From NCBI GenBank assembly GCA_965216695.1, contig OZ244212.1, forward strand, positions 3,782,001 through 3,846,000: a DNA stretch of 64,000 nucleotides. Direction: 5' to 3'. Positions 8,871 to 16,493 of this stretch are shown here, one piece after another (the stretch's first letter is position 1; the number at the start of each line of letters is the position of its first letter). The stretch is from G965216695 sp965216695. GTDB taxonomy: Bacteria; Pseudomonadota; Gammaproteobacteria; Pseudomonadales; Azotimanducaceae. The translations under genes and the position numbers were made by a program. The notes beneath the pieces are model-generated. The model ran no database searches. It had not been told where the DNA came from and worked only from the letters and a program-made list of their open reading frames with translations.

Positions 8871-9605
8871 TTGGAAGGATCGCCGCACAATCCCACGTCC
8901 CCGCAGACCGGCGAGGCGACGCTCGAGCTTGTACGAACGCTTACAGGCGAAGGAGTACGGCATGTGGTTCTGCTGATGCGTCATTCCGCCCGCGAGTTCA
9001 ATCGCGACGTGCATGACCTGGTGAATCCGCTGACCGAAGAAGGGCGCGCAATGGCCCATCGACTCGGCGAGCAGCTGCCGAAGACGCTGACCGTACGAGG
9101 TTACGCCAGCCCGCCGGAGCGCTGCATGGAAACGGCGGCGTTGATTCTGGCGGCGCACACCGCGTTTGGTGGTCGGTCGTTGCGATGCCGGGCGGTGGAA
9201 GCCCTGGGCGTTTTCTACGCGCTCGATCAGGCAAAGATGTGGATGGCAATGAACGCAGCCGGTGGCTTGAGTGACTACGTATTGCTGTGGGCCGACGGCG
9301 GCGTTCCTGTGGACGCGATGATGCCCGCGTCAGTTGCCGCCGACATGGTGCTCCGGACGCTGTACGGCAAGCTGGCCAATCCACCGGGCGATCCGGCGCT
9401 CGATGTCTGCGTTTCGCACGACATGACCCTCTACCTGATGAAACACCAGTTGTTGGCGCAGTCGCCGGCGACGGAACGCGTCGATTTTCTCGATGCAGTA
9501 GCGCTGTATCGCGAGCCGGACACGGCGCAACTGATGCTTGCGAGCGACCCCGCACGGCGGTGTGCCGTGCCGGTGCCGTCAATGACCGGGGATGAGAACG
9601 TTTAG
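8871..9605 (+). CDS. Histidine phosphatase superfamily protein
   Basis: 244 residues from a TTG start; no ATG or GTG precedes the catalytic motif in a better position. The phosphoacceptor motif [10 protein letters not shown], the second-half [13 protein letters not shown] and the intermediate [11 protein letters not shown] fit the phosphoglycerate mutase-like/acid phosphatase fold, with two catalytic His and flanking Arg. The RHS variant instead of RHG is tolerated in the family. Upstream is a T-rich tract shared with the divergent acyl-CoA dehydrogenase gene. Substrate unknown. Confidence 0.78.
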   Translation: MEGSPHNPTSPQTGEATLELVRTLTGEGVRHVVLLMRHSAREFNRDVHDLVNPLTEEGRAMAHRLGEQLPKTLTVRGYASPPERCMETAALILAAHTAFGGRSLRCRAVEALGVFYALDQAKMWMAMNAAGGLSDYVLLWADGGVPVDAMMPASVAADMVLRTLYGKLANPPGDPALDVCVSHDMTLYLMKHQLLAQSPATERVDFLDAVALYREPDTAQLMLASDPARRCAVPVPSMTGDENV

Positions 9606-10870
9606 TTGCGCTGTTGAAACCGGGCCGCCGATTTGTCCAGCCCGCCGCGTTTCAGGAAACCGTTGCCCTTGCCCGACTGCCGAGATCCCCGGGACGGCGC
9701 GGATGCGGTCTGCTCGGACGAGCGCCTTGAACCTGCGCGGCCGTTGCCGTTGCGTGAGTGATCGCGGTTGCCGCGCTGGGCCGTTGCCCCTGCCGCCGGA
9801 TTCTGTCGGCGAGGCCGGTCACCCCGGCTGTGGTCCCGGGACGGTTCGCGCGATCGTTGTCGAGACCGTTCTCGCGATTCGTGTCGGGACCCTTGTCGCG
9901 ACTCATTTCGGGAATGGGGCCCATAGAGCTGGCGATGCCCATTGCCGGTGGAACCTGCGTCCGCATGGCGTTCGCCGTGGCGCCCGTCCCGGCGACCCTG
10001 CCGACGCTCGTCGCGGGACTGGCTCACCTGTCCGTCGCGGTGACGGCCTCGACTGTCCCGGTCGTGGCGGCGGTCGTGGCCGCGGTCATGGTGGCGGTCC
10101 TGGTCTCGATGGCGGTTCCGATCGTGGTGACGTCCGTCGCCGTCGCGGTGGCGTCCGGCATGCGCTCTTCCGCGGTCGTGGTCCCGGTGCCGGTGGTCCC
10201 GGTGCCCGTGGTCCCGGTGCCCGTGATGTGCACGATCCCGGTGTCTCGGGCCGTGGCCGTAGTATGGCCCTGCGTGCCGATGACGACGGTACGTGTTGCG
10301 GTATACCCCGCGTCGATCGGGGTAGAACGAGCCGTGGAAGCCGAGCGAGCGAAAATCACGATACACATAGCCGTTGTCGAACCACAGCCAGTAAAAATCG
10401 TCCCTGTAGTAAGGGTCTACGACGTAATTCTGATGGCGATCTGCAAACGCGTGCAGCGGTTCCATCACGATCGTCAGTCCCTCGATGTAGGTGCCGGTGC
10501 CAACGTAGAGCTTCCAGTCGTGGCGCGATGGTCCGGGCGAATCGATCTGGGTACGGTAGCCGTCCAGGTAGATCGCCGGGGTTCGGTATGATCCTGACCT
10601 CAGCCGGACATAACCCCGCCCGCCGTAGTCCTGCGAGTTGACGATCACCGCGCGCAGCGCGTAGTGATTCAGATCCCGATTGAAATGGTCCCGAAGCAGT
10701 CGGCGCAACGGGATCGTGTCGGGTCCACGTTCTGTGATGTCTATGTCGATCGCAATCACGTCGCCGTAAACCCGTTCATGCGCGGCGTGGGCGTTGATTG
10801 CCCAAAGGGTGCCCACGAGGCTGATCAGCATCCACAGGGTGGTGCTTGTGCGGGTTGTCTGGCGTTTCAT
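9602..10870 (-). CDS. Exported protein with a His/Arg/Asp-rich low-complexity tail
   Basis: 422 residues from the ATG at 10870. A signal peptide (cleavage near INAHA) leads into a folded-looking domain of about 140 residues with aromatic motifs (YYRDDFYWLWFDNGYVYRDF). The remaining ~230 residues are low complexity: first H/R/D/G runs such as HGHRDHGHRDHRHRDHD, then S/R-rich segments. The DNA under the tail carries 15-bp tandem repeats. The tail is strongly basic and His-rich, suggesting metal or polyanion binding outside the cytoplasm. I do not recognise the N-terminal domain. The long frame upstream of 10870 is rejected because it runs through intergenic DNA and is antisense-overlapped by nothing recognisable. 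Confidence 0.65.
   Translation of the reverse strand: MKRQTTRTSTTLWMLISLVGTLWAINAHAAHERVYGDVIAIDIDITERGPDTIPLRRLLRDHFNRDLNHYALRAVIVNSQDYGGRGYVRLRSGSYRTPAIYLDGYRTQIDSPGPSRHDWKLYVGTGTYIEGLTIVMEPLHAFADRHQNYVVDPYYRDDFYWLWFDNGYVYRDFRSLGFHGSFYPDRRGVYRNTYRRHRHAGPYYGHGPRHRDRAHHGHRDHGHRDHRHRDHDRGRAHAGRHRDGDGRHHDRNRHRDQDRHHDRGHDRRHDRDSRGRHRDGQVSQSRDERRQGRRDGRHGERHADAGSTGNGHRQLYGPHSRNESRQGSRHESRERSRQRSREPSRDHSRGDRPRRQNPAAGATAQRGNRDHSRNGNGRAGSRRSSEQTASAPSRGSRQSGKGNGFLKRGGLDKSAARFQQRN
10181..10225 (-). repeat. 15-bp tandem repeat inside the HRD-rich gene
   Basis: Three contiguous copies of a GTCCCGGTGCCCGTG-type unit (one base change in the first) encode part of the His/Arg/Asp repeat on the opposite strand. 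The unit is a multiple of three, so copy-number change would keep the frame and alter tail length. Confidence 0.7.
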
Positions 10871-10986
10871 CAGCGCTCCTCCACGGTTCTGTGAGCGTGC
10901 TCGGCAGCATAGCCCTTCGTGCCTGAATCGGCGATGAACGGCGCGGGCCGCACTTTCGCGGGCCGTGGCATGAGAAAACCGGGAGG

Positions 10987-12177
10987 TCACTGCGCCCCCA
11001 GGTGCTCGGCCAGCGTTGTCCTCCACGCGCGCGGGGCGGCGTGGAGGAGTTCTACGCGGCTGCAGCCGTTGAAGTATGCAAAGTCGCGTATCGCGCCCGC
11101 CAGGTCCGGCGCAAGCGCGGGGCTGGTGCCGGGTTCCAGATGCAGCCGGCGAACTGATAGTGTGCTCTGTCCGACATGCCGTTTGGCATCCAGTCGGCCG
11201 ATGAACCGGTCGCGGAAAAGGATCGGCAGGCAGAAATAGCCGAACCGGCGTTTGTGCTCCGGCACGTAGCACTCGATCTGAAAGTCGAATTTGAACACGG
11301 TCGCCGTGCGTCGACGCAGAATAACGCTGGGGTCGAACGGGGACAGAATTCGAATCCGCGACGTGAGTCGGGGCCCAGGGTGGGTCAGCCGGTCGGGTTC
11401 TACGTAGAAGGGTTCGCCGCGAAGCGTGCCCCGGGTCAGCGTGCCGTCGTGCACACGCCGCGCGATCAATTCGCTGACGGCTTTTCGCAGCGGAGCGCTT
11501 CGGCGCAGGTAGGTTACGTCGGCAGCGCGACATAACCCGTGGGCTCGGAGTGCGTTGTCGAGCAGATAAGCCGCCATCGCGTCGTTGTCCGGCGTCGAGA
11601 CGTCCGTGCCGTCAGGCAGGACGCGTTCGGTGAGATCGTAGATCTTCTCGAAGCCGTCCCGGCCAGACACCATCAGCTCGCCGGTCATGAACAACCACTC
11701 GAGTGCGTGCTTTGCGGGCTTCCAGTCCCACCAACCCGTGGTGCGATGAGCGGGTGCTTCGAAGTCGCGGGCGCGCAACGGGCCCTCAGCGTGAATGCGA
11801 TCGACGATCTCTCGCCTGAGCGCCGGGGCGGGTGCTCTATCCCGGTGCCGATCGCGGTACCAGCGCATTCGCGCACGCGCAAAGCGGTAATCGCGCATGG
11901 GCAGGTACGCCGCCGCGTGCGACCAGTACTCGAACAGCGCGCGGCGTGCGACGAGCCGTCGGAGGTGATCGGGTTGGTAGCCGGGTACCCTCGACCAGAG
12001 TACGTGATGGTGCGCGCGTTCCACGACGGCGATCGTATCGATCTGCACGTAGCCGAGATGCTCGATGGTGCGCAGTACGCCGGGCGCGCCCGAGCCGAAT
12101 GGGCGGGCGCGGTGCAGGCCCTGGGAGGCGATCGACAACCGCCGGGCGGTGTTTTCGTTCAGCTTGTCCGACTGCAT
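10987..12177 (-). CDS. YcaQ-family winged-helix DNA glycosylase-like protein
   Basis: 396 residues, close to the family norm. The N-terminus (ARRLSIASQGL, then LGYVQIDTIAVVERAHHHVLWSR) and a WSHAAAYLPMRDYRF segment match the HTH_42/YcaQ family, which in E. coli unhooks interstrand DNA crosslinks as a glycosylase. Conserved Gln/Asp (QIDT) and His-rich residues are present. It is divergent from the gamma-glutamyltransferase gene, with only 45 bases between starts. The family call is good; the reaction is by homology only. Confidence 0.85.
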   Translation of the reverse strand: MQSDKLNENTARRLSIASQGLHRARPFGSGAPGVLRTIEHLGYVQIDTIAVVERAHHHVLWSRVPGYQPDHLRRLVARRALFEYWSHAAAYLPMRDYRFARARMRWYRDRHRDRAPAPALRREIVDRIHAEGPLRARDFEAPAHRTTGWWDWKPAKHALEWLFMTGELMVSGRDGFEKIYDLTERVLPDGTDVSTPDNDAMAAYLLDNALRAHGLCRAADVTYLRRSAPLRKAVSELIARRVHDGTLTRGTLRGEPFYVEPDRLTHPGPRLTSRIRILSPFDPSVILRRRTATVFKFDFQIECYVPEHKRRFGYFCLPILFRDRFIGRLDAKRHVGQSTLSVRRLHLEPGTSPALAPDLAGAIRDFAYFNGCSRVELLHAAPRAWRTTLAEHLGAQ

Positions 12178-12222
12178 ACGAGCGTTCAGAATGCCGCCAT
12201 CTTGCGTCCGCGAAACGAATCC

Positions 12223-13986
12223 ATGCGAACTCCTCTACGTTACCTCATTGCGGCGGCCTTTGCGTCGTGGTTTCTAGCCGCGCCCGACCGAGCCGATGCG
12301 GTCGCCACGGAAGCCGTCCATGGTACGGAAGGCATGGTGGCGTCACGATCGCGGCTGGCCTCGGAGGTGGGCGCGTCCATTCTGCGAGCCGGGGGCAATG
12401 CGGTGGATGCCGCGGTGGCGACGGGCTTTGCGTTAGCGGTGACCTACCCATCGGCCGGCAACCTGGCGGGCGGTGGATTTCTGGTCATCCGTTTCGCAGA
12501 CGGCAAAACGATTACGAACGATCATCGGGAACGAGCACCCGCAGCGGCAACGCGGGATATGTACCTCGACGGCGATGGCAATGTGGTGGACGGGCTGTCC
12601 ACCGCGTCGCATCTGGCGGTCGGCGTACCGGGCACACCGGCCGGATTGATCGACGCGCTAACGCGCTACGGCACGATGGATGTGAAGGACGTGATCGCGC
12701 CCGCAATCCGTCTCGCGCGCGAAGGATTTCGGCTGGACCACGATCTAGCGGCGGAGTTCACGCGGCGCGCCGATGCGTTTGCAGCGCACGCGGGCAGCCG
12801 CAAAGTGTTCGTCAAAGAGGATGGTGAGGCGTGGCGCCCGGGTGAGCGTTTCCGCCAGCCCGATCTGGCGCGTACGCTCATGCGTATCCGGCGCGACGGC
12901 AAGGACGGCTTCTACCGCGGTGCAACCGCTGATCTGCTGGTGGCCGAAATGCAACGCGGCGGCGGGTTGATCACGCACGAAGACCTGGAAAACTACACAA
13001 GTGTATGGCGCGAACCCATTGAAGGCACGTATCGAGGCCATCGCATCATTTCCATGCCGCCGCCGTCGTCCGGTGGCGTACTCCTCGTGCAGATTCTCAA
13101 CATGCTCGAACCGCTGGATGTGGCGGGTGCAGGTTTCGGTTCGGCCGATCTCGTGCACGCGATGATCGAGGCCGAGCGCCGCGCGTATGCGGACCGGGCG
13201 GAGCATCTGGGCGACCCCGACTTTTATGCTGTACCGGTCGCGGAGCTCATCTCGAAGGCATACGCCCGCGAGCGCTTCACGTCGTTTGATCCGGAGCAAG
13301 CAACGCCGTCGGACGCGATTGCGCCGGGCGCTCCTACGCCCGAAAGTCCGGACACCACTCACGTGTCGGTGATCGACAAGCAGGGGAATGCGGTGGCTTA
13401 CACCACCACGCTCAATCTGTCTTACGGTTCCAAGATCGTCGCCGCCGGAACCGGAATGCTGTTGAACAACGAGATGGACGATTTTTCCGCGAAGGAGAAC
13501 GTACCCAACTTCTTCGGTCTCGTCGGGCGCAGCGCCAACGCGATTGAACCGGGCAAGCGGATGCTGAGTTCGATGACGCCGACGATCGTTGAACTTGCCG
13601 ATGGACGGATACTGGCTACCGGATCCCCCGGCGGTAGTACGATCATAACGACAACGCTGCAGGTGATCATGAACGTGATCGATCACAGCATGGATCTCTC
13701 CGACGCCGTGAGCCGGCCGCGGTTCCACCATCAATGGCAACCCGACCGGGTGATCTACGAACGCTTCGGCCTGTCGCCGGACACCCTTCGGGCCCTGGCC
13801 CTGCGCGGTCATTCAAACCTGGTGCTGATGCCATTCGGTCGCGGCATCGGGGACGCCAACTCCGTACTTCTCCACGAATCCGGGATGAACGGCATGGCCG
13901 ATCCGCGCAACGAAGGTGCAGCGGTTGCTGCCGATGCGTGGGCGTGTGAACTCCGACCCGGGCGATTCTGCGGCGGCCGACGGTGA
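12223..13986 (+). CDS. ggt: Gamma-glutamyltransferase
   Basis: 587 residues from the ATG at 12223, which begins a clear signal peptide (cleavage near RADA). The frame is open upstream, but that part only mirrors the divergent YcaQ gene. Family features: AGGNAVDAAVATGFALAV near the N-terminus, the nucleophile Thr of TTHVSVIDKQGNAVAYTTTLN at the start of the small subunit, and MLSSMTPTIV with GSPGGSTIITT near the end. The enzyme self-cleaves at that Thr and hydrolyses or transfers the gamma-glutamyl group of glutathione in the periplasm. Confidence 0.93.
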   Translation: MRTPLRYLIAAAFASWFLAAPDRADAVATEAVHGTEGMVASRSRLASEVGASILRAGGNAVDAAVATGFALAVTYPSAGNLAGGGFLVIRFADGKTITNDHRERAPAAATRDMYLDGDGNVVDGLSTASHLAVGVPGTPAGLIDALTRYGTMDVKDVIAPAIRLAREGFRLDHDLAAEFTRRADAFAAHAGSRKVFVKEDGEAWRPGERFRQPDLARTLMRIRRDGKDGFYRGATADLLVAEMQRGGGLITHEDLENYTSVWREPIEGTYRGHRIISMPPPSSGGVLLVQILNMLEPLDVAGAGFGSADLVHAMIEAERRAYADRAEHLGDPDFYAVPVAELISKAYARERFTSFDPEQATPSDAIAPGAPTPESPDTTHVSVIDKQGNAVAYTTTLNLSYGSKIVAAGTGMLLNNEMDDFSAKENVPNFFGLVGRSANAIEPGKRMLSSMTPTIVELADGRILATGSPGGSTIITTTLQVIMNVIDHSMDLSDAVSRPRFHHQWQPDRVIYERFGLSPDTLRALALRGHSNLVLMPFGRGIGDANSVLLHESGMNGMADPRNEGAAVAADAWACELRPGRFCGGRR

Positions 13987-14004
13987 GGCCGCGGGGGAGC
14001 GGGA

Positions 14005-14670
14005 GTGGACCGTAGATTCTGGCTTGAGCGTTGGGAACTGGGTGAGATCGGTTTTCACCAGAGCCAGCATAATCCGCACCTGGTTGCGCACTGGGAATCG
14101 CTATCGCCGCCGCCGCGCGCGCGTCCGGGTGTCTTCGTACCCTTGTGCGGCAAGAGCGGGGACATGCGCTGGCTTGCCGATCAGGGATACCCGGTGGTGG
14201 GTGTCGAATTTTCGGAGCGCGCCGTTCGGGAGTTTTTCGCAGAGAGTGGCCTCGAGCCGACCGTGTACGAGGACGAGGACATGCTTCGTTTCGAGGCCGG
14301 TGAATTCACGCTGTACTGTGGCGACTTCTACGAGATCAACGCGCTGCACCTGCGGCACGTGGGATCCTGTTACGACCGTGCCGCGCTGGTTGCGTTGCCG
14401 CCGAAACTGCGGGCAATCTACGCGGATCACCTTCAGCGCATCCTGCCGGACGGTGCGAAAACGCTGCTGCTCACGTTCGAGTATGACCAGCGCAAGGTCA
14501 ATGGCCCGCCGTTTGCGGTGAGCATGGCGGAGGTTCTGGAACTGTATCAGGCGCGCTGCCAGGTCACCGAGCTGGCAACCACAACGACCGACCTGATGCC
14601 GCCCAAGTTCGCAGCTGCGGGCGTTCCCGAGGTAACGGAGCGCGTGATCCGAATCGACAAGCGGGATTGA
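14005..14670 (+). CDS. tpm: Thiopurine S-methyltransferase
   Basis: 221 residues from a GTG 18 bases after ggt. The sequence is a full TPMT: N-terminal FWLERWELGEIGFHQ, SAM-binding FVPLCGKSGDMRWLA and VVGVEFSERAV, then the C-terminal TYDQRKVNGPPF-type loop (here EYDQRKVNGPPF). Bacterial members methylate thiopurines and, in some species, selenium or tellurium oxyanions. Cytoplasmic. It is likely co-transcribed with ggt, but no functional link is evident. Confidence 0.92.
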   Translation: MDRRFWLERWELGEIGFHQSQHNPHLVAHWESLSPPPRARPGVFVPLCGKSGDMRWLADQGYPVVGVEFSERAVREFFAESGLEPTVYEDEDMLRFEAGEFTLYCGDFYEINALHLRHVGSCYDRAALVALPPKLRAIYADHLQRILPDGAKTLLLTFEYDQRKVNGPPFAVSMAEVLELYQARCQVTELATTTTDLMPPKFAAAGVPEVTERVIRIDKRD

Positions 14671-14730
14671 CGGGCGTTCGGCGGCGCTGGGGTCAGAAAA
14701 ATTTTTTTCAAGATCTTTGATCCCGCGGAT

Positions 14731-14795
14731 TCGCCTCCAAATACAGGCGTGAACTGGATACAAACGTTCACGACAGCGGTAAAGGAGGCTGAATC
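14731..14795 (+). promoter_or_regulatory. Possible RNA-thermometer-like leader upstream of hsp20
   Basis: The ribosome site GGAGGC (784-789) is perfectly complementary to GCCTCC (733-738). Between them sits a 7-bp hairpin, CGTGAAC (748-754) with GTTCACG (766-772). The same GCCTCC-side bases can instead form CGCCT/AGGCG (732-736 with 745-749), giving an alternative open fold. An overlapping sigma-32-like -10 (CCTCCAAATA) is an alternative reading. If that were the promoter, the anti-SD would not be transcribed. Confidence 0.35.
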
Positions 14796-15212
14796 ATGAA
14801 CACGGTACGTTGGAATCCCTGGCGGGAATTCGATCACTTTTTCAACCAATTCGCTCGTTTGCCGTCGGATGCACCGAGAAGCGCCAACTGGCTGCCCGCG
14901 GTGGAAGTCTCCGAGACGGAAAACGCGTATCAGATCGCCATCGAGATACCGGCCGTCGACAAAGACGCGGTGAAGGTCGAGGTAAAAGACGGTGTCCTCG
15001 CGGTGAGTGGCGAGCGCAAGCAGATTTTCGAAAACGGCGAAAATCAGCACCGGAGCGAGTTCACGTACGGCCGATTCACGCGCAGCTTCCGGCTGCCGGA
15101 CGACGCCGACGAGGAGACCATCGATGCGACTGCAAAGGATGGCGTGTTGTATCTGACGATCAACAAACACGCGATACCTGAGCCGAAGCAGATCGAGGTT
15201 AAGGTTCACTAA
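14796..15212 (+). CDS. Hsp20/alpha-crystallin family small heat shock protein
   Basis: 138 residues with a strong AAAGGAGG ribosome site. The N-terminal WNPWREFDHFFNQF is typical of bacterial class A small heat-shock proteins. The alpha-crystallin domain spans about 40-135, with EIPAVDKDAVKVEV and the conserved DGVLYLTINK beta-strand. The C-terminal IPEPKQIEV resembles the I-x-I/V anchor. It forms cytoplasmic oligomers that hold unfolding proteins for Hsp70/ClpB. Regulation is probably heat-linked through the structured leader or a sigma-32-like site. Confidence 0.93.
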   Translation: MNTVRWNPWREFDHFFNQFARLPSDAPRSANWLPAVEVSETENAYQIAIEIPAVDKDAVKVEVKDGVLAVSGERKQIFENGENQHRSEFTYGRFTRSFRLPDDADEETIDATAKDGVLYLTINKHAIPEPKQIEVKVH

Positions 15213-15219
15213 AGATCAT

Positions 15220-15244
15220 CGGGCCGCCGCCCGCCGGCGGCCCG
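15220..15244 (+). terminator. GC-rich hairpin after hsp20
   Basis: A perfect 10-bp stem (220-229 with 235-244) with a 5-base loop begins 8 bases after the hsp20 stop. It lacks a T-run, so it may slow polymerase or protect the 3' end rather than act alone as an intrinsic terminator. Confidence 0.5.
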
Positions 15245-15366
15245 GCTTCCACTGGTTTGCCTCAACGCGCGCACCCTCAGCGCCGATAGAGCCGATTTTT
15301 CGCTGCCAGCTGCGCACGCCGCTCGGGTAGAATGGTGCTTTTCCGCCGTTCGGAGACTCCGTTGGC

Positions 15367-16368
15367 GTGCAACATCACCACGCGGCGGTGACCTCCGGCG
15401 TGGCGCTCGACAAGGACCAGGTCAGAACGATCATCTTCGAAGCGGATACGCCGGCCGGGCGTGCGTTCGATGTGATTCTGATGGCGTGCATCATCGCGAG
15501 TGTGGTCGCGGTGTTCCTGGATTCCGTACCGTGGATCAACGCGCACTACAGCGGCCTGCTGTATGGCATCGAATGGTTCTTCACGTTGCTGTTCACGGTG
15601 GAGTATGGCCTCAGGCTGTGGTGCATCAAGAACAAGTGGCTGTATGCACGCAGCTTCTATGGCGTAATCGACCTGCTCGGCATTCTGCCGACGTACCTGA
15701 GTATTCTCTTCCCGGGCACGCAATACCTGCTGGTGGTGCGCATTCTCCGCGTGTTGCGGGTGTTCCGTGTGCTGCGCATGGTGCACTACGTCGGCGAAGC
15801 AGAACTGCTCGGCCAGGCACTCGTAGCCAGCAGCCGCAAGATCGTAGTGTTCATCACCACGGTCATCACGCTGGTTATCATATTCGGATCGCTGATGTAC
15901 CTGATCGAGGGGCCGGAACGCGGCTTCACGAGCATTCCCAAAAGCATCTACTGGGCGGTCATTACGCTCACGACGGTCGGCTATGGCGACGTGACGCCGC
16001 AGACGCCGCTTGGCCAGGCGTTTGCGACCATCGTGATGATCATGGGCTACGGCATCATCGCAGTGCCCACCGGAATCGTTACGATGGAACTCAACGAGGC
16101 GAACCGGCGCCGCGCCAACACCCGAACCTGTCCCGACTGCTCGGCCGAGGGTCATCTGCAACACGCGACGTTCTGCTGGCGTTGTGGCCACCACCTGTTC
16201 CGGAAGCCGCGTACGGCTATGGAGCCGGGGTTGGGCGGTTTTACCGTGCCCGACTCGCTGAGAGGCGACGCTGACGCGGGGGACGAGACCGGCGCGTCCG
16301 CGGCTGGCGAGCCTGGGGAGGAGGGCTCCTCAGGAGAAGCGGAGCGGAACGCCGACAAACCTTCCTAG
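15367..16368 (+). CDS. Voltage-gated-type potassium channel with C-terminal Zn-ribbon-like tail
   Basis: 333 residues from a GTG. It has a six-helix voltage-gated layout: S1 near 37-55, S2 near 70-90, an Arg-rich S4 ([17 protein letters not shown]), pore helix and the selectivity filter [10 protein letters not shown], then S6. After the membrane part come two CxxC pairs, CPDC and CWRC about 20 residues apart (roughly 255-280), like a zinc ribbon, and an acidic Glu/Gly tail. Inner membrane, K+ conductance. The channel part is firm; zinc binding is inferred. Confidence 0.9.
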   Translation: MQHHHAAVTSGVALDKDQVRTIIFEADTPAGRAFDVILMACIIASVVAVFLDSVPWINAHYSGLLYGIEWFFTLLFTVEYGLRLWCIKNKWLYARSFYGVIDLLGILPTYLSILFPGTQYLLVVRILRVLRVFRVLRMVHYVGEAELLGQALVASSRKIVVFITTVITLVIIFGSLMYLIEGPERGFTSIPKSIYWAVITLTTVGYGDVTPQTPLGQAFATIVMIMGYGIIAVPTGIVTMELNEANRRRANTRTCPDCSAEGHLQHATFCWRCGHHLFRKPRTAMEPGLGGFTVPDSLRGDADAGDETGASAAGEPGEEGSSGEAERNADKPS

Positions 16369-16493
16369 CGTTCGGCGCCCGTCAAGTCAAAGAACTCGGC
16401 GCGCAATTCAGGCAGAATACCCGGCTCACAAGACCACGCGCCCGCGAGCCGCGCACCGGCCGCAGGGAGAGCAGATTCGGGAGCACCTCTAGC

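Noticed and set aside
10170..10230. Short repeats resembling a CRISPR-like array
   Set aside because: Contiguous 15-bp in-frame units without spacers, inside a coding low-complexity tail.
10871..11533. Upstream extension of the HRD-rich protein
   Set aside because: It overlaps the YcaQ gene on the same strand in another frame; the signal peptide begins at 10870.
11539..12222. Upstream extension of the gamma-glutamyltransferase frame
   Set aside because: It lies opposite the YcaQ gene, lacks family similarity and would bury the signal peptide that starts at 12223.
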